Of a DNA stretch of 64,000 nt, positions 44,362 to 53,364 are shown one piece after another. Below the pieces are notes generated by a model. The model saw nothing but the letters and a program-made list of their open reading frames with translations. It was not told the DNA's origin and made no database searches. The stretch comes from Pseudomonas palleroniana (GTDB taxonomy: Bacteria > Pseudomonadota > Gammaproteobacteria > Pseudomonadales > Pseudomonadaceae). Both the position numbers and the translations under genes were made by a program. Location: positions 248,001 to 312,000 of the forward strand of contig NZ_PYWX01000061.1 of the NCBI RefSeq assembly GCF_003031675.1. Direction: 5' to 3'. The number at the start of each line of letters is the position of its first letter. Position 1 is the first letter of the stretch.

Positions 44362-44431
44362 ATCGGGGGCAAGCCCCCTCCCACACTTGAATGCATTCAC
44401 ACATCAAAAAGTGAGAGGGGCTTGCCCCGAT
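44362..44431. repeat. REPIN between treB and treC
   Basis: Halves at 44362–44385 and 44411–44431 are inverted (core CGGGGGCAAGCCCCCTCCCA against GAGAGGGGCTTGCCCCGA) around a 25-base loop containing the palindrome GAATGCATTC. The second half has lost a few bases. It lies inside the operon. Confidence 0.85.
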
Positions 44432-44440
44432 AGCGGTTGA

Positions 44441-45883
44441 TCAGGCGACGCGATACCCGGGCCGAACAATCTTCATGCTCAACGCACAGGTCAAAACAAA
44501 CGGCACCACGATCGCGACGACCATCCCGATCACAAACATCGGAATGGCGCTCGGTACGATCGAGATAAAACCAGGCAATCCCCCTACCCCAATGGCCGAC
44601 GCCTGCACCTTGTTCAGCGACAGGAAAATGCTGCCCAGCGCCGAGCCCACCAGGGCGGCATAGAACGGAAACTTGAAGCGCAGATTGACCCCGAACATCG
44701 CCGGTTCGGTGATGCCGAAGTACGCGGAAATCGCCGAGGTGGACGCCATGCTTTTGTCCCGCGCATTGCGGGTGGTGTAGAACACCGCGAGTGCGGCGCT
44801 GCCCTGGGCCAGGTTGGACATGACGATCATCGGCCAGATAAAGGTGCCGCCCTGGGTGGCGATCAGTTGCAAGTCCACGGCGAGAAACATGTGATGCATG
44901 CCGGTGATGACCAACGGCGCATACAGCAGGCCGAAAATCGCCCCGCCGATCATCGGTGCCAGATCAAACAGCGTCACCACGCCTTCAGTGATCAGGATGC
45001 CCAGGTGACGGGTCACCGGGCCGATGATCGCCAGCGCCAGCACACCGGTCACGACGATGGTGGTGATCGGCACCACGAGCAGTTGAATCGCATTCGGCAC
45101 CCGCGCCCGCAGCCATTTCTCGATGACGCTCATCACATACGCCGCCATCAGGATCGGCAGGATCTGCCCCTGGTAGCCCACCTTCTCAATCTTGAACCAG
45201 CCGAAAATATCGAAGTACGGCAGGCTCTGGCCGTCGAGCCCGGCCACTGCCTTGCCGTAGTTCCAGGCATTGAGCAGGTCCGGGTGTACCAGCATCAGGC
45301 CGAGCACGATGCCGAGGATTTCACTGCCGCCAAAGCGCTTGGCCGCTGACCAGCCCACCAGCGCCGGCAGGAACACGAACGAGGTGTTGGCCATCAGGTT
45401 GATCAGGCTCCACAAGCCATCCAGGTTCGGATAGGCCTCCAGCAGCGTCTTGCCCTCGATGAACATGCCCTTGGCGCCCATCAGGTTGTTCACGCCCATC
45501 AACAGGCCGGCGATGATCAACGCGGGCAGGATCGGCATGAACACGTCGGAGAACACCCGCACCAGGCGCTGCATGGCGTTGGTCTTGTCGGCGCCCTTCT
45601 TCTTCACGTCGGCGATGGTGGCGGCCGCAAGACCGGTCTGCTCGCGCAAGGCGGCGTAGACCTTTTCCACTTCACCGGGGCCGATCACCACCTGGAACAG
45701 ACCGCCGGTGAAGAACGAGCCCTTGACCAGATCGACCTGGTTCAACGCGCTGCTCTTGACCAGGCTTGGGTCCTTGAGCGCCAGGCGCAGGCGGGTCACG
45801 CAGTGGGCAGCTTGCTCAAGGTTTTCGCTGCCCCCGAGGTTTTCGAGAATCTCGCGGGCAATCGTCGAATAGTCGTGGCTCAT
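44441..45883 (-). CDS. treB: PTS trehalose transporter subunit IIBC
   Basis: Imports trehalose as trehalose-6-phosphate. The 480-residue membrane protein has an N-terminal IIB domain with phospho-C28 (AAHCVTRLRLAL), then a IIC domain from about 105 to 470 (VFMPILPALIIAGLLMG, ITGMHHMFLAVDLQ and FGITEPAMFGVNLRFKFPF, the latter typical of TreB/SacP types). There is no IIA domain. It is the first gene of the five-gene operon treB–treC–porin–EIIA-HPr-EI–IIB-like. A promoter (TTGCTT, 17 bases, TACTTT; 45944–45972 on the minus strand) overlaps a palindromic operator. Confidence 0.94.
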   Translation of the reverse strand: MSHDYSTIAREILENLGGSENLEQAAHCVTRLRLALKDPSLVKSSALNQVDLVKGSFFTGGLFQVVIGPGEVEKVYAALREQTGLAAATIADVKKKGADKTNAMQRLVRVFSDVFMPILPALIIAGLLMGVNNLMGAKGMFIEGKTLLEAYPNLDGLWSLINLMANTSFVFLPALVGWSAAKRFGGSEILGIVLGLMLVHPDLLNAWNYGKAVAGLDGQSLPYFDIFGWFKIEKVGYQGQILPILMAAYVMSVIEKWLRARVPNAIQLLVVPITTIVVTGVLALAIIGPVTRHLGILITEGVVTLFDLAPMIGGAIFGLLYAPLVITGMHHMFLAVDLQLIATQGGTFIWPMIVMSNLAQGSAALAVFYTTRNARDKSMASTSAISAYFGITEPAMFGVNLRFKFPFYAALVGSALGSIFLSLNKVQASAIGVGGLPGFISIVPSAIPMFVIGMVVAIVVPFVLTCALSMKIVRPGYRVA

Positions 45884-45943
45884 GCTTGGTTTCCACTTTG
45901 ATTTTTTTATTGGAGGGCAGTCATTGGCAGCACGCCGAGAGCA

Positions 45944-45990
45944 AAAGTACTCGTCTGTACGAGTTAAAGCAACAACTCGTACAGACGAGT
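45944..45990. promoter_or_regulatory. treB promoter with two TreR-type palindromic operators
   Basis: Two 16-base palindromes, ACTCGTCTGTACGAGT (45949–45964) and ACTCGTACAGACGAGT (45975–45990), are inverted relative to each other and centred 26 bases apart. The first lies in the spacer of the minus-strand promoter TTGCTT (45967–45972) – TACTTT (45944–45949). The spacing permits two TreR dimers on nearly the same face of the helix. Binding by TreR is inferred from position and from GntR/HutC operator style. Confidence 0.8.
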
Positions 45991-46132
45991 TACAAATTGT
46001 TTACTTTTCCGAACCTTGAGTCAGACATTTCAGCTCTTACGCCGGCCTGCAATGGACAAACCCCACCTCTGCCACTAAGGTTCCTGCCTGAACGCGCAGT
46101 CACCTTCATCAGTCGGGCACAGAGCCATCTCC

Positions 46133-46837
46133 ATGAGCAAATACAACCAGATCTATACGGATCTGCTTGCCAGCATCACCACTGAACGCCTGCAACGCGG
46201 CACGCGCCTTCCCTCCGAAACCGAATTGATGGACAGCTACCAGGCCAGCCGAGGCACCGTGCGCCGGGCCATCGAGCAGTTGCAGGAACGTGGTTTTGCA
46301 CAAAAGATCCACGGCAAAGGCACCTTCGTGCTGTCGCCCAACCCGATCGAGTTCCAACTGGGCGGTATCGTCAGCTTCCACGAAACCCACGCCGACCTGG
46401 GCGATGACGTACGCACCGAAGTCGTCGAGTTCACCCAGTTCCCATTGGAAGGCACACTGCTGCAACACATCGAAGCAGAGCCCGGCACCCTGATCACCCG
46501 CATCAAACGGGTACGGCGCATCGGCGGCAAACGCGTGATCCTGGACATCAACCACTTCGTCGCGGACGTGATCCCGGGGCTGGATCGCGACATTGCCGAA
46601 CAATCGATCTACGCGTTTATCGAACAGACCCTGCAGTTGCAGATTGCCTACGCCCAACGCACCATCGAAGCCCTGCCGCGCGGCAAAGACGACCAGACCC
46701 ACCTCGACCTCGAAGGCCAGAGCCATGTGATCGTGGTGAGTAACCAGACGTTTTTACAGGACGGGCGGCAGTTCGAGTACACCGAGTCGCGGCATACGTT
46801 GGATAAGTTTTATTTTTCGGATATTGCACGTCGATAA
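46133..46837 (+). CDS. treR: Trehalose operon repressor (GntR/HutC family)
   Basis: A 234-residue regulator with an N-terminal winged helix (LPSETELMDSYQASRGTVRRAI, about residues 26–50) and a UTRA effector domain (about 85–230) expected to sense trehalose-6-phosphate. It is divergent from treB, with the two palindromic operators at 45949–45990 between them. It probably represses the tre operon and possibly itself. It ends 13 bases before the aminoglycoside phosphotransferase gene. Confidence 0.92.
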   Translation: MSKYNQIYTDLLASITTERLQRGTRLPSETELMDSYQASRGTVRRAIEQLQERGFAQKIHGKGTFVLSPNPIEFQLGGIVSFHETHADLGDDVRTEVVEFTQFPLEGTLLQHIEAEPGTLITRIKRVRRIGGKRVILDINHFVADVIPGLDRDIAEQSIYAFIEQTLQLQIAYAQRTIEALPRGKDDQTHLDLEGQSHVIVVSNQTFLQDGRQFEYTESRHTLDKFYFSDIARR

Positions 46838-46850
46838 GCCGGAAACAAAC

Positions 46851-47621
46851 ATGAAAATCCCAAGCAAATGGCATAGACAATACCCCCATGCACTCATCGA
46901 GCAGCAAGCCATCGGCGAGTCGCGGGCAGACGTCTTTCGCCTGCGCCAGGACGGCCGCACGGATCTGTTCCTGAAATCAGAGCGGCTCGATGAACACAGC
47001 GAGCTGGCAGACGAAGTCGAACGGCTTCGTTGGCTGCGGCAAATGGATCTGCCTGCACCTGTGGTCCTGGATGAAGTGCAAGACGACCATCGCCATTGGC
47101 TGCTGATGACCGCCGTGCCGGGACAGGACCTGGCCAGTGCCACCGGGCTTTCTGCCGCGCAGGTCATCAACATACTGGCGACGGCGCTGCGGACTTTGCA
47201 TCAAGTCCCCGTCGCGCTTTGCCCCTTCGACCATTCAGTTGAGCAACGTATCGCACGCGCCCAGAAGCATGTCAGTGCCGGGCTCGTGGACGAGGCGGAC
47301 TTCGACGATGAGCGACTGGGACGAAGTGCAGAGGACGTGTTTGCCGAACTGCTGTCGACTCGGCCAAAGGTCCAAGATCAGGTTGTCACCCATGGCGATG
47401 CCTGCCTACCGAACTTCATGACGGCAGACGCTCGCTTCAGCGGCTTCATCGACTGCGGCCGCCTGGGAATCAGTGACCGTTATCAAGACCTGGCCCTGGC
47501 AGCGCGAAGTATTGAACGCAACCTGGGGCAGGCATGGGTGAAAGCCTTTTTTGAGCTTTATGGTGTTGAACCCGATGAACAGCGCATGAAGTTCTATTGT
47601 TTGCTGGACGAGTTTTTCTGA
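46851..47621 (+). CDS. APH(3')-II-like aminoglycoside O-phosphotransferase
   Basis: A 256-residue kinase of the APH(3') family that phosphorylates the 3'-hydroxyl of kanamycin-type aminoglycosides. The catalytic loop VVTHGDACLPNF gives H181 and catalytic D183; the metal-binding segment GFIDCGRLGISDRYQD has D201. The C-terminal half (AGLVDEADFDDER, ALAARSIE, FYCLLDEFF) closely recalls the chromosomal APH(3')-IIb of P. aeruginosa, from memory. The start ATG 46851 follows GGAAAC. It sits 13 bases after treR, so the two may share a transcript, and it ends at the terminator at 47644–47670. Whether it gives resistance, or has a metabolic substrate, cannot be read here. Confidence 0.85.
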   Translation: MKIPSKWHRQYPHALIEQQAIGESRADVFRLRQDGRTDLFLKSERLDEHSELADEVERLRWLRQMDLPAPVVLDEVQDDHRHWLLMTAVPGQDLASATGLSAAQVINILATALRTLHQVPVALCPFDHSVEQRIARAQKHVSAGLVDEADFDDERLGRSAEDVFAELLSTRPKVQDQVVTHGDACLPNFMTADARFSGFIDCGRLGISDRYQDLALAARSIERNLGQAWVKAFFELYGVEPDEQRMKFYCLLDEFF

Positions 47622-47643
47622 CCTCGCCTGCCACCTGAAACAC

Positions 47644-47670
47644 AAAACCCCGGCATATGGCCGGGGTTTT
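47644..47670. terminator. Bidirectional terminator between aph and guaA
   Basis: CCCCGGC (47648–47654), 5-base loop, GCCGGGG (47660–47666), with A-run and T-run on either side. It serves both convergent genes. Confidence 0.9.
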
Positions 47671-47700
47671 GTTATTCAGCACTCACCTGCTATTGCAGGA

Positions 47701-49278
47701 TCACTCCCACTCAATCGTCGCCGGCGGCTTGCTCGACACGTCATACGTAACGCGCGAGATGCCTTCGATTTCATTGATGATACGGCCGCTGACCGTTTCC
47801 AGCAGTTCGTATGGCAGGTGTGCCCAACGGGCGGTCATGAAGTCGATGGTTTCCACGGCACGCAGGGCCACGACCCACGCGTAACGGCGGCCATCGCCTA
47901 CAACACCCACCGATTTCACCGGCTGGAACACCACGAACGCCTGGCTGACTTTGTGATACCAGTCGGCCTTGCGCAGTTCTTCGATGAAGATGTGGTCGGC
48001 GCGACGCAGCAGGTCGGCGTATTCCTTCTTCACTTCACCCAGGATGCGCACGCCCAGGCCCGGGCCCGGGAATGGGTGGCGGTAGACCATGTCGTACGGC
48101 AGGCCCAGCTCCAGGCCCAGACGGCGGACTTCGTCCTTGAACAGTTCGCGCAACGGTTCTACCAGCTTGAGGTTCATTTCCTCAGGCAGGCCACCCACGT
48201 TGTGGTGGGACTTGATCACGTGGGCCTTGCCGCTCTTGGCGCCGGCCGACTCGATCACGTCGGGGTAGATGGTGCCCTGGGCGAGGTACTTGATGTTGTC
48301 CAGTTTGTTGGACTCGGCATCAAACACGTCGATGAAGGTGCGACCGATGATCTTGCGCTTCTTCTCAGGGTCGGACTCGCCGGCCAGGTTGTTCAGGAAC
48401 TGCTCTTCGGCGTTGGCGCGGATCACCTTGACGCCCATGTTCTCGGCGAACATGGCCATCACTTGCTCGCCTTCATGCAAGCGCAGCAGCCCGTTGTCGA
48501 CGAACACGCAAGTCAGTTGGTCGCCGATGGCCTTGTGCAGCAGTGCTGCAACCACGGAGGAGTCTACGCCGCCGGACAGGCCGAGCAGCACGTTGTCGGT
48601 GCCGACCTGGGCGCGAACCTGGGCGATGGCGTCTTCAGCGATCTTCGACGGCGTCCACAGGGCTTCACAGCCGCAGATGTCGAGGATGAAGCGCGACAGG
48701 ATGCGACCGCCCTGCTTGGTGTGGGTCACTTCCGGGTGGAACTGCACGCCGTAGTAACGACGCTCGTCGTTGAACATGCCGGCGATCGGGCAGCTCGGGG
48801 TGCTGGCCAGGATGTGGAAGTCTTCCGGCATCTTGGTGACCTTGTCACCGTGGCTCATCCACACATCGAGGCCGAACAGGCCGTCGGCGTCGATGTGATC
48901 TTCGATGCCGTCCAGCAGGCGGCTCTTGCCGACCACGTCCACACGGGCATAACCGAATTCACGCAGCTCGGAACCTTCAACCTTGCCGCCCAGTTGCTCG
49001 GCCATGGTCTGCATGCCGTAGCAGATACCGAACACCGGCACGCCCAGGTCAAATACCGCTTGCGGGCAGCGCGGGCTGTTGGCTTCGTGCACGGACTCGG
49101 GGCCGCCGGCGAGGATGACACCCTTGGGGGCGAATTCGCGGATCGCTGCGTCGTCCATGTCGAACGGATGCAGTTCGCAGTACACGCCGATTTCACGCAC
49201 GCGGCGGGCAATCAGCTGAGTGTACTGGGAACCGAAGTCGAGGATCAGGATGCGGTGGGCGTGAATGTCGAGGGCCAT
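47701..49278 (-). CDS. guaA: GMP synthase (glutamine-hydrolysing)
   Basis: Amidates XMP to GMP, the last step of guanine nucleotide synthesis. The 525 residues match the E. coli enzyme in length. The glutaminase domain has C86 in FGICYGMQTM and its His/Glu in FHPEVTHT. The ATP pyrophosphatase domain has the PP-loop LSGGVDSSV, and the C-terminal dimer domain ends in PPATIEWE. It follows guaB by about 80 bases on the same strand, the standard guaBA operon. Confidence 0.98.
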   Translation of the reverse strand: MALDIHAHRILILDFGSQYTQLIARRVREIGVYCELHPFDMDDAAIREFAPKGVILAGGPESVHEANSPRCPQAVFDLGVPVFGICYGMQTMAEQLGGKVEGSELREFGYARVDVVGKSRLLDGIEDHIDADGLFGLDVWMSHGDKVTKMPEDFHILASTPSCPIAGMFNDERRYYGVQFHPEVTHTKQGGRILSRFILDICGCEALWTPSKIAEDAIAQVRAQVGTDNVLLGLSGGVDSSVVAALLHKAIGDQLTCVFVDNGLLRLHEGEQVMAMFAENMGVKVIRANAEEQFLNNLAGESDPEKKRKIIGRTFIDVFDAESNKLDNIKYLAQGTIYPDVIESAGAKSGKAHVIKSHHNVGGLPEEMNLKLVEPLRELFKDEVRRLGLELGLPYDMVYRHPFPGPGLGVRILGEVKKEYADLLRRADHIFIEELRKADWYHKVSQAFVVFQPVKSVGVVGDGRRYAWVVALRAVETIDFMTARWAHLPYELLETVSGRIINEIEGISRVTYDVSSKPPATIEWE

Positions 49279-49358
49279 GAAGTCAGTCTCGTCTAATGAA
49301 TCAGAAACAACTCGGGGCTGAAGAACAGCCCCGGTTACTTAACGTTTTGCTGGAAGCC

Positions 49359-50828
49359 TCAACCTACGCGGTAGTTTGGCGCTTCCTTGGTGATCTGCAC
49401 GTCGTGGACATGGGATTCAGCCATGCCGGCGCCGGTGATCCTTACGAACTCTGGCTTGGTGCGCATTTCTTCGATGTTGGCGCTACCGGTGTAGCCCATC
49501 GAGGAACGCAGGCCGCCCATCAGTTGATGGATGATGGCGCTCAGCGGGCCTTTGTACGGTACACGGCCTTCGATCCCTTCCGGCACGAGCTTCTCGGCGC
49601 CTGCCGAGGAGTCCTGGAAGTAACGGTCGGAAGAGCCTTGTGCCTGGGACATGGCGCCCAGCGAACCCATGCCACGGTAAGCCTTGTACGAACGGCCCTG
49701 GAACAGTTCGACTTCACCCGGGGCCTCTTCGGTACCGGCGAACATCGAGCCCATCATCACGCAGGAGGCACCGGCAACGATGGCCTTGGACAGGTCACCG
49801 GAGAAGCGGATGCCGCCGTCGGCGATCAACGGCACGCCAGTGCCTTCAAGAGCGGCGGCGACGTTGGCGATGGCGCTGATTTGCGGCACGCCGACACCGG
49901 CGACGATACGGGTGGTGCAGATCGAGCCAGGGCCGATACCGACCTTGACGGCGTCGGCGCCCGCTTCGGCCAGGGCCTTGGCGGCTGCACCGGTAGCGAT
50001 GTTGCCACCGATCACCTGCACTTCCGGGAAATTCTCTTTGACCCAGCGGACGCGGTCGATCACACCTTTGGAGTGACCGTGGGCAGTGTCGACCACCACC
50101 ACGTCAACACCGGCGGCGACCAGAGCCGAAACGCGGTCGCCGGTATCTTTACCGGTACCGACGGCGGCGCCCACGCGCAGACGACCTTGGTCATCCTTGC
50201 TGGCCAGCGGGTAAGCCTTGGCTTTTTCGATGTCGTTGACGGTCATCATGCCTTTGAGGGCGAACTTGTCGTCGACGATCAGCACGCGCTCGATGCGGTG
50301 CTTGTGCAGCAGTTCGCGCACATCGTTCTTGTCGGCGCCTTCCTTGACGGTGACCAGACGCTCTTTAGGCGTCATCACTTCGCGCACGGTGACTTCAAGA
50401 CGGTTCTCGAAACGCACGTCACGGGAAGTGACGATGCCGACCAGGTCGCCATCGTGCAGCACCGGAACACCGGAGATGTTGTGCGTGCGAGTGAGGTCGA
50501 ACAAGTCACGCACGGTAGCGTCGGCTTCGATGGTGATGGGATCTTTCACCACACCGGCTTCGTAACGCTTGACCTTGCGCACTTCGGCAGCTTGCTGCTC
50601 GATGGTCATGTTCTTGTGGATGATGCCAATGCCGCCTTCCTGAGCCATGGCGATGGCCAGACGGGCTTCAGTGACGGTGTCCATGGCAGCGGAAATCAGA
50701 GGAATATTCAGCTCGATGCCACGGGTTAGGCGGGTCTTGAGACTGACTTCGTTAGGAAGCACCTCGGAATAACCAGGCACTAGGAGAATGTCGTCGAATG
50801 TCAGAGCTTCTTGGCTGATACGCAGCAT
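49359..50828 (-). CDS. guaB: Inosine-5'-monophosphate dehydrogenase
   Basis: Oxidises IMP to XMP with NAD+, the committed step to GMP. It has 489 residues from MLRISQEALTFDDILLVPGY (ATG complement 50828); the upstream in-frame extension covers the promoter and is rejected. A pair of CBS domains (about 95–205) is inserted in the TIM barrel. The catalytic cysteine is C304 in GPGSICTTRI. A very good promoter lies about 37–65 bases upstream of the ATG. First gene of guaBA. Confidence 0.98.
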   Translation of the reverse strand: MLRISQEALTFDDILLVPGYSEVLPNEVSLKTRLTRGIELNIPLISAAMDTVTEARLAIAMAQEGGIGIIHKNMTIEQQAAEVRKVKRYEAGVVKDPITIEADATVRDLFDLTRTHNISGVPVLHDGDLVGIVTSRDVRFENRLEVTVREVMTPKERLVTVKEGADKNDVRELLHKHRIERVLIVDDKFALKGMMTVNDIEKAKAYPLASKDDQGRLRVGAAVGTGKDTGDRVSALVAAGVDVVVVDTAHGHSKGVIDRVRWVKENFPEVQVIGGNIATGAAAKALAEAGADAVKVGIGPGSICTTRIVAGVGVPQISAIANVAAALEGTGVPLIADGGIRFSGDLSKAIVAGASCVMMGSMFAGTEEAPGEVELFQGRSYKAYRGMGSLGAMSQAQGSSDRYFQDSSAGAEKLVPEGIEGRVPYKGPLSAIIHQLMGGLRSSMGYTGSANIEEMRTKPEFVRITGAGMAESHVHDVQITKEAPNYRVG

Positions 50829-50864
50829 CGCGGGGGCTCCCGAGCGGGAAAATGGAAGCGCGCC

Positions 50865-50893
50865 ATTATATACACGCACCCTGCCGGGCTCAA
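50865..50893 (-). promoter_or_regulatory. guaBA promoter
   Basis: On the minus strand TTGAGC (50888–50893), 17-base spacer, perfect TATAAT (50865–50870), followed by GGCGCGC. The predicted leader is about 30 bases. The GC-rich discriminator suits growth-rate and stringent control, as known for guaB in E. coli. Confidence 0.8.
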
Positions 50894-50957
50894 TGTAAAA
50901 CTCTGACAAACTTGGTAATACTGATAGATGGAGAAAACCTGCAGCTTTTCAGGTGGG

Positions 50958-51506
50958 TTACAGCTCGACTTTGACCCAACTGATCTTCTGGTCCAGCCAG
51001 TCGGCAAATTCGTCGATAAAGCTTTGCTTGAACCCGGCCTCCGCCCAATTGTTGAAAATGAATCCCAGGTTGGAAAACCCGCATTCCTGCAGGAACAGAA
51101 AACCGTTGATGTCATCCTCATGCCCACACAGCGGGCAAGTGAAGTTGTCAGTGTGGCCAGGCATCCAGTCTTCCAGGCTTTCGAACAATGCCTCGCCGAC
51201 CTCCTTAAGGCATTCCGGGCAGCCGGCTTCTTCGAGAAAACCTTTGGCTGGCGTATAGATGCAACGCTTGTAGATGATCTCCAGGCCGTTGACCGGCTCG
51301 TTGAACGGCAGCGCCTCGGGGTGCAGCACCACGGCGCGGGCGCCATCGGCCAGCGCGTAAGCCATGCGGTTGCCGGTACGCCCGCAGGTGCTCAGCTCTT
51401 CCTTGATGATGTTCTTACGCACCAGCCAGCGCACGATCGCCCGGGCGCGGGGTTCGTGGACGGGCAAGGTGGAGATTTTCGGGACAAGGATGCTTTGGGA
51501 GTTCAT
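50958..51506 (-). CDS. Uncharacterised protein with two CxxC motifs
   Basis: A 182-residue soluble protein not recognised as a known enzyme. It has a basic N-terminal region (RARAIVRWLVRKNIIKEEL) that could be helical. There are two CxxC pairs, GCPECLKEV near residue 115 and TCPLCGHEDD near residue 145, likely binding one zinc. The C-terminus is acidic and aromatic (FADWLDQKISW). I recall homologues next to guaB in Pseudomonas being labelled 'sugar ABC transporter ATPase'. It has no Walker A, Walker B or signature motif, so that label is not supported. It lies upstream of the guaBA promoter. Confidence 0.7.
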   Translation of the reverse strand: MNSQSILVPKISTLPVHEPRARAIVRWLVRKNIIKEELSTCGRTGNRMAYALADGARAVVLHPEALPFNEPVNGLEIIYKRCIYTPAKGFLEEAGCPECLKEVGEALFESLEDWMPGHTDNFTCPLCGHEDDINGFLFLQECGFSNLGFIFNNWAEAGFKQSFIDEFADWLDQKISWVKVEL

Positions 51507-51531
51507 GGGAGTCCTGCGGTATGGCCACTGG

Positions 51532-51559
51532 CCTCATCGGGGGCTTGCCCCCGATGAGG
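51532..51559. repeat. Tight REP-derived hairpin
   Basis: A perfect palindrome of 28 bases with a CTTG loop (arms CCTCATCGGGGG and CCCCCGATGAGG). It lies between the TauE-like gene and the CxxC protein gene on the same strand, and may act as a terminator for the upstream TauE-like gene, although there is no clear T-run. Confidence 0.75.
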
Positions 51560-51597
51560 CTCTAAAGGCAGGCAGCTTAATCCCTGCCTCACACAGG

Positions 51598-52365
51598 TCA
51601 AGTACTCAAATACCGCCCGATCAAGGCAATACCGCTGGCCAGCACCAGCCAAGTCACCAACCGCACAAAAGCCTCGCGGGACATGCGCATCGTCAGCCTG
51701 CGCCCACACCACAGCCCGAGGGCCATCGCCGGCAACAAGCACAGCGCCAACATCAGCAACGGCCCGTCGGCGTACACCCCGGCGATCAGGAACAGGCTCA
51801 GGCGCACCACCGTGCTGCAACTGATCAACGCGCTTTGTGTGGCGCGCGCCGCGTCCTTGGGCAAACGACTGTTCAAGTAGATCGCGTATAAAAAGCCGCC
51901 ACTGCCGAACAGCGCGCCAAACAGACCGCCGACAGTGCCCATGGGCACCGACCAACCCGCCGCCAACTGAGTGGGCCGGACCTTCACGGCCAGGCTGTAG
52001 ATCGCATAGGCGCTGATGAACAGCCCCATCAACAGCAGCAACAGATCCGAATGCAGATTGAGCAGAAACACCACCCCGAGTGTGCAGCCCACGGCCATGC
52101 ACGGCAGCAAGCGCAACAGCTCAGGCGGGTTAACATCACGCCGTGACTGCAGCAGATTGCCAAACGCCGCGACGAAATCCAGCAGCACCAGCAGCGGGAT
52201 GATCTTCGACAGCGGCATAAACACAATCAGGATCGGCCCCGCCACCAGCGCCGTACCGAAACCGGCAATACCGAACACGATATAGGCCACGACCACGCCC
52301 AGGCCGATCACCGCCCAATCGATCCCAACAAACGACCACTGGCTCATCAACTCGACCGGGCTCAT
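51598..52365 (-). CDS. TauE/SafE-family membrane permease
   Basis: A 255-residue inner-membrane protein with about eight helices in two repeated halves. The first has IVFGIAGFGTALVAGPIL and the second GTVGGLFGALFGSGGFLYAIYL, the paired Gly/Phe-rich motifs of the TauE/SafE family (DUF81) that exports sulfite or organic sulfonates and other anions. Substrate unknown. It is divergent from the LysR regulator gene across a 99-base gap, a common pairing of regulator and target. Confidence 0.88.
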   Translation of the reverse strand: MSPVELMSQWSFVGIDWAVIGLGVVVAYIVFGIAGFGTALVAGPILIVFMPLSKIIPLLVLLDFVAAFGNLLQSRRDVNPPELLRLLPCMAVGCTLGVVFLLNLHSDLLLLLMGLFISAYAIYSLAVKVRPTQLAAGWSVPMGTVGGLFGALFGSGGFLYAIYLNSRLPKDAARATQSALISCSTVVRLSLFLIAGVYADGPLLMLALCLLPAMALGLWCGRRLTMRMSREAFVRLVTWLVLASGIALIGRYLST

Positions 52366-52464
52366 GGGTTATTCCTTTAAAGAGAAGGTCATCACTTTAG
52401 CCATCGCTGAGAGATGCGACTAATATCTTCAAAGCCCTTCACCTATCTCTAAAAGGCATGACGT

Positions 52465-53355
52465 GTGATCTCCACCCGCCAACTGCGCTACTTCGTCGAA
52501 ATCGCCGACAGCGGCAGCTTCAGCGCCGCTGCCGAACGCCTGTTTGTAGCGCAATCGGCCCTGAGCCGACAGATCAAGGAGCTGGAAACCCAGCTGCAAA
52601 CGCCACTGTTCGAACGCACTGCACGCCAACCTCGACTCACCGCCGCCGGCGAAGCGTTCTATCCACGGGCGCGCAACCTGCTGAATGAGCTACTCAAAGC
52701 CAGCGAAATGGCGACGCAAGTGGGTCACGGTCAACTTGGCACGTTGCGCCTGAGCCACTCAAGTACCGTGCCGATGAGCGGCCCATTGTTACAGGGCATC
52801 AGCACCTGGCTGGAGCGCTGCCCCGGCGTGTCGGTGGATATCGCCAAACTTTCCTCCGAAGCGCAGTTGGAGGAAATCGCCAACGGCCGCCTGGATGTTG
52901 GCCTGTTACGCCTGCCGGTGCTGCGCCAACGTGAAGGCGTGCAGGTGGAGCCTTTATATAGTGAGCAACTGCTGCTGGCGGTGCCGCCGAACCATCCACT
53001 CGCCCGCACAGACGGGCCGATCGATTGGGCGCAGCTCAAGGATGAAGCGTTTATCTCGATCCCTCATCCCCAGCGTGGCGGTCTGAGTTACCTGTCGGCG
53101 GAACTGTGCATGCGTGCTGGTTTTTTCCCCAGGGCGGCGCGGGTGATGTCGCGCAAGACCACCCAACTGCAACTGATCCAGGCCGGTTTCGGCATTGCCT
53201 TGTTACCAAAATCCATGCAGGACATTGCGCCACCCAACCTGCACTTTTTGCCCCTCGCCGAACCGGATTGCCTGAGCACCGTAGCCCTGGCCCGAGCACA
53301 GGCGCCCAGCGCGCTGGTGGAGCAATTCTGCCAAACCCTGCACGAATGCCTATAA
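52465..53355 (+). CDS. LysR-family transcriptional regulator
   Basis: A 296-residue regulator with an N-terminal winged helix (residues about 1–60: TRQLRYFVEIADSGSFSAAA, then QSALSRQIKELE) and a LysR substrate-binding domain (about 90–295). The start is a GTG at 52465: the nearby ATG at 52458 is in another frame. It faces the TauE-like permease gene and probably controls it; the inducer is unknown. It ends 9 bases before xseA. Confidence 0.9.
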   Translation: MISTRQLRYFVEIADSGSFSAAAERLFVAQSALSRQIKELETQLQTPLFERTARQPRLTAAGEAFYPRARNLLNELLKASEMATQVGHGQLGTLRLSHSSTVPMSGPLLQGISTWLERCPGVSVDIAKLSSEAQLEEIANGRLDVGLLRLPVLRQREGVQVEPLYSEQLLLAVPPNHPLARTDGPIDWAQLKDEAFISIPHPQRGGLSYLSAELCMRAGFFPRAARVMSRKTTQLQLIQAGFGIALLPKSMQDIAPPNLHFLPLAEPDCLSTVALARAQAPSALVEQFCQTLHECL

Positions 53356-53364
53356 ACTGCCGCC

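Noticed and set aside
45886..46185. A 99-codon plus-strand frame upstream of treR
   Set aside because: It runs through the operators and the treB promoter, overlaps the treR start and has no family-like sequence.
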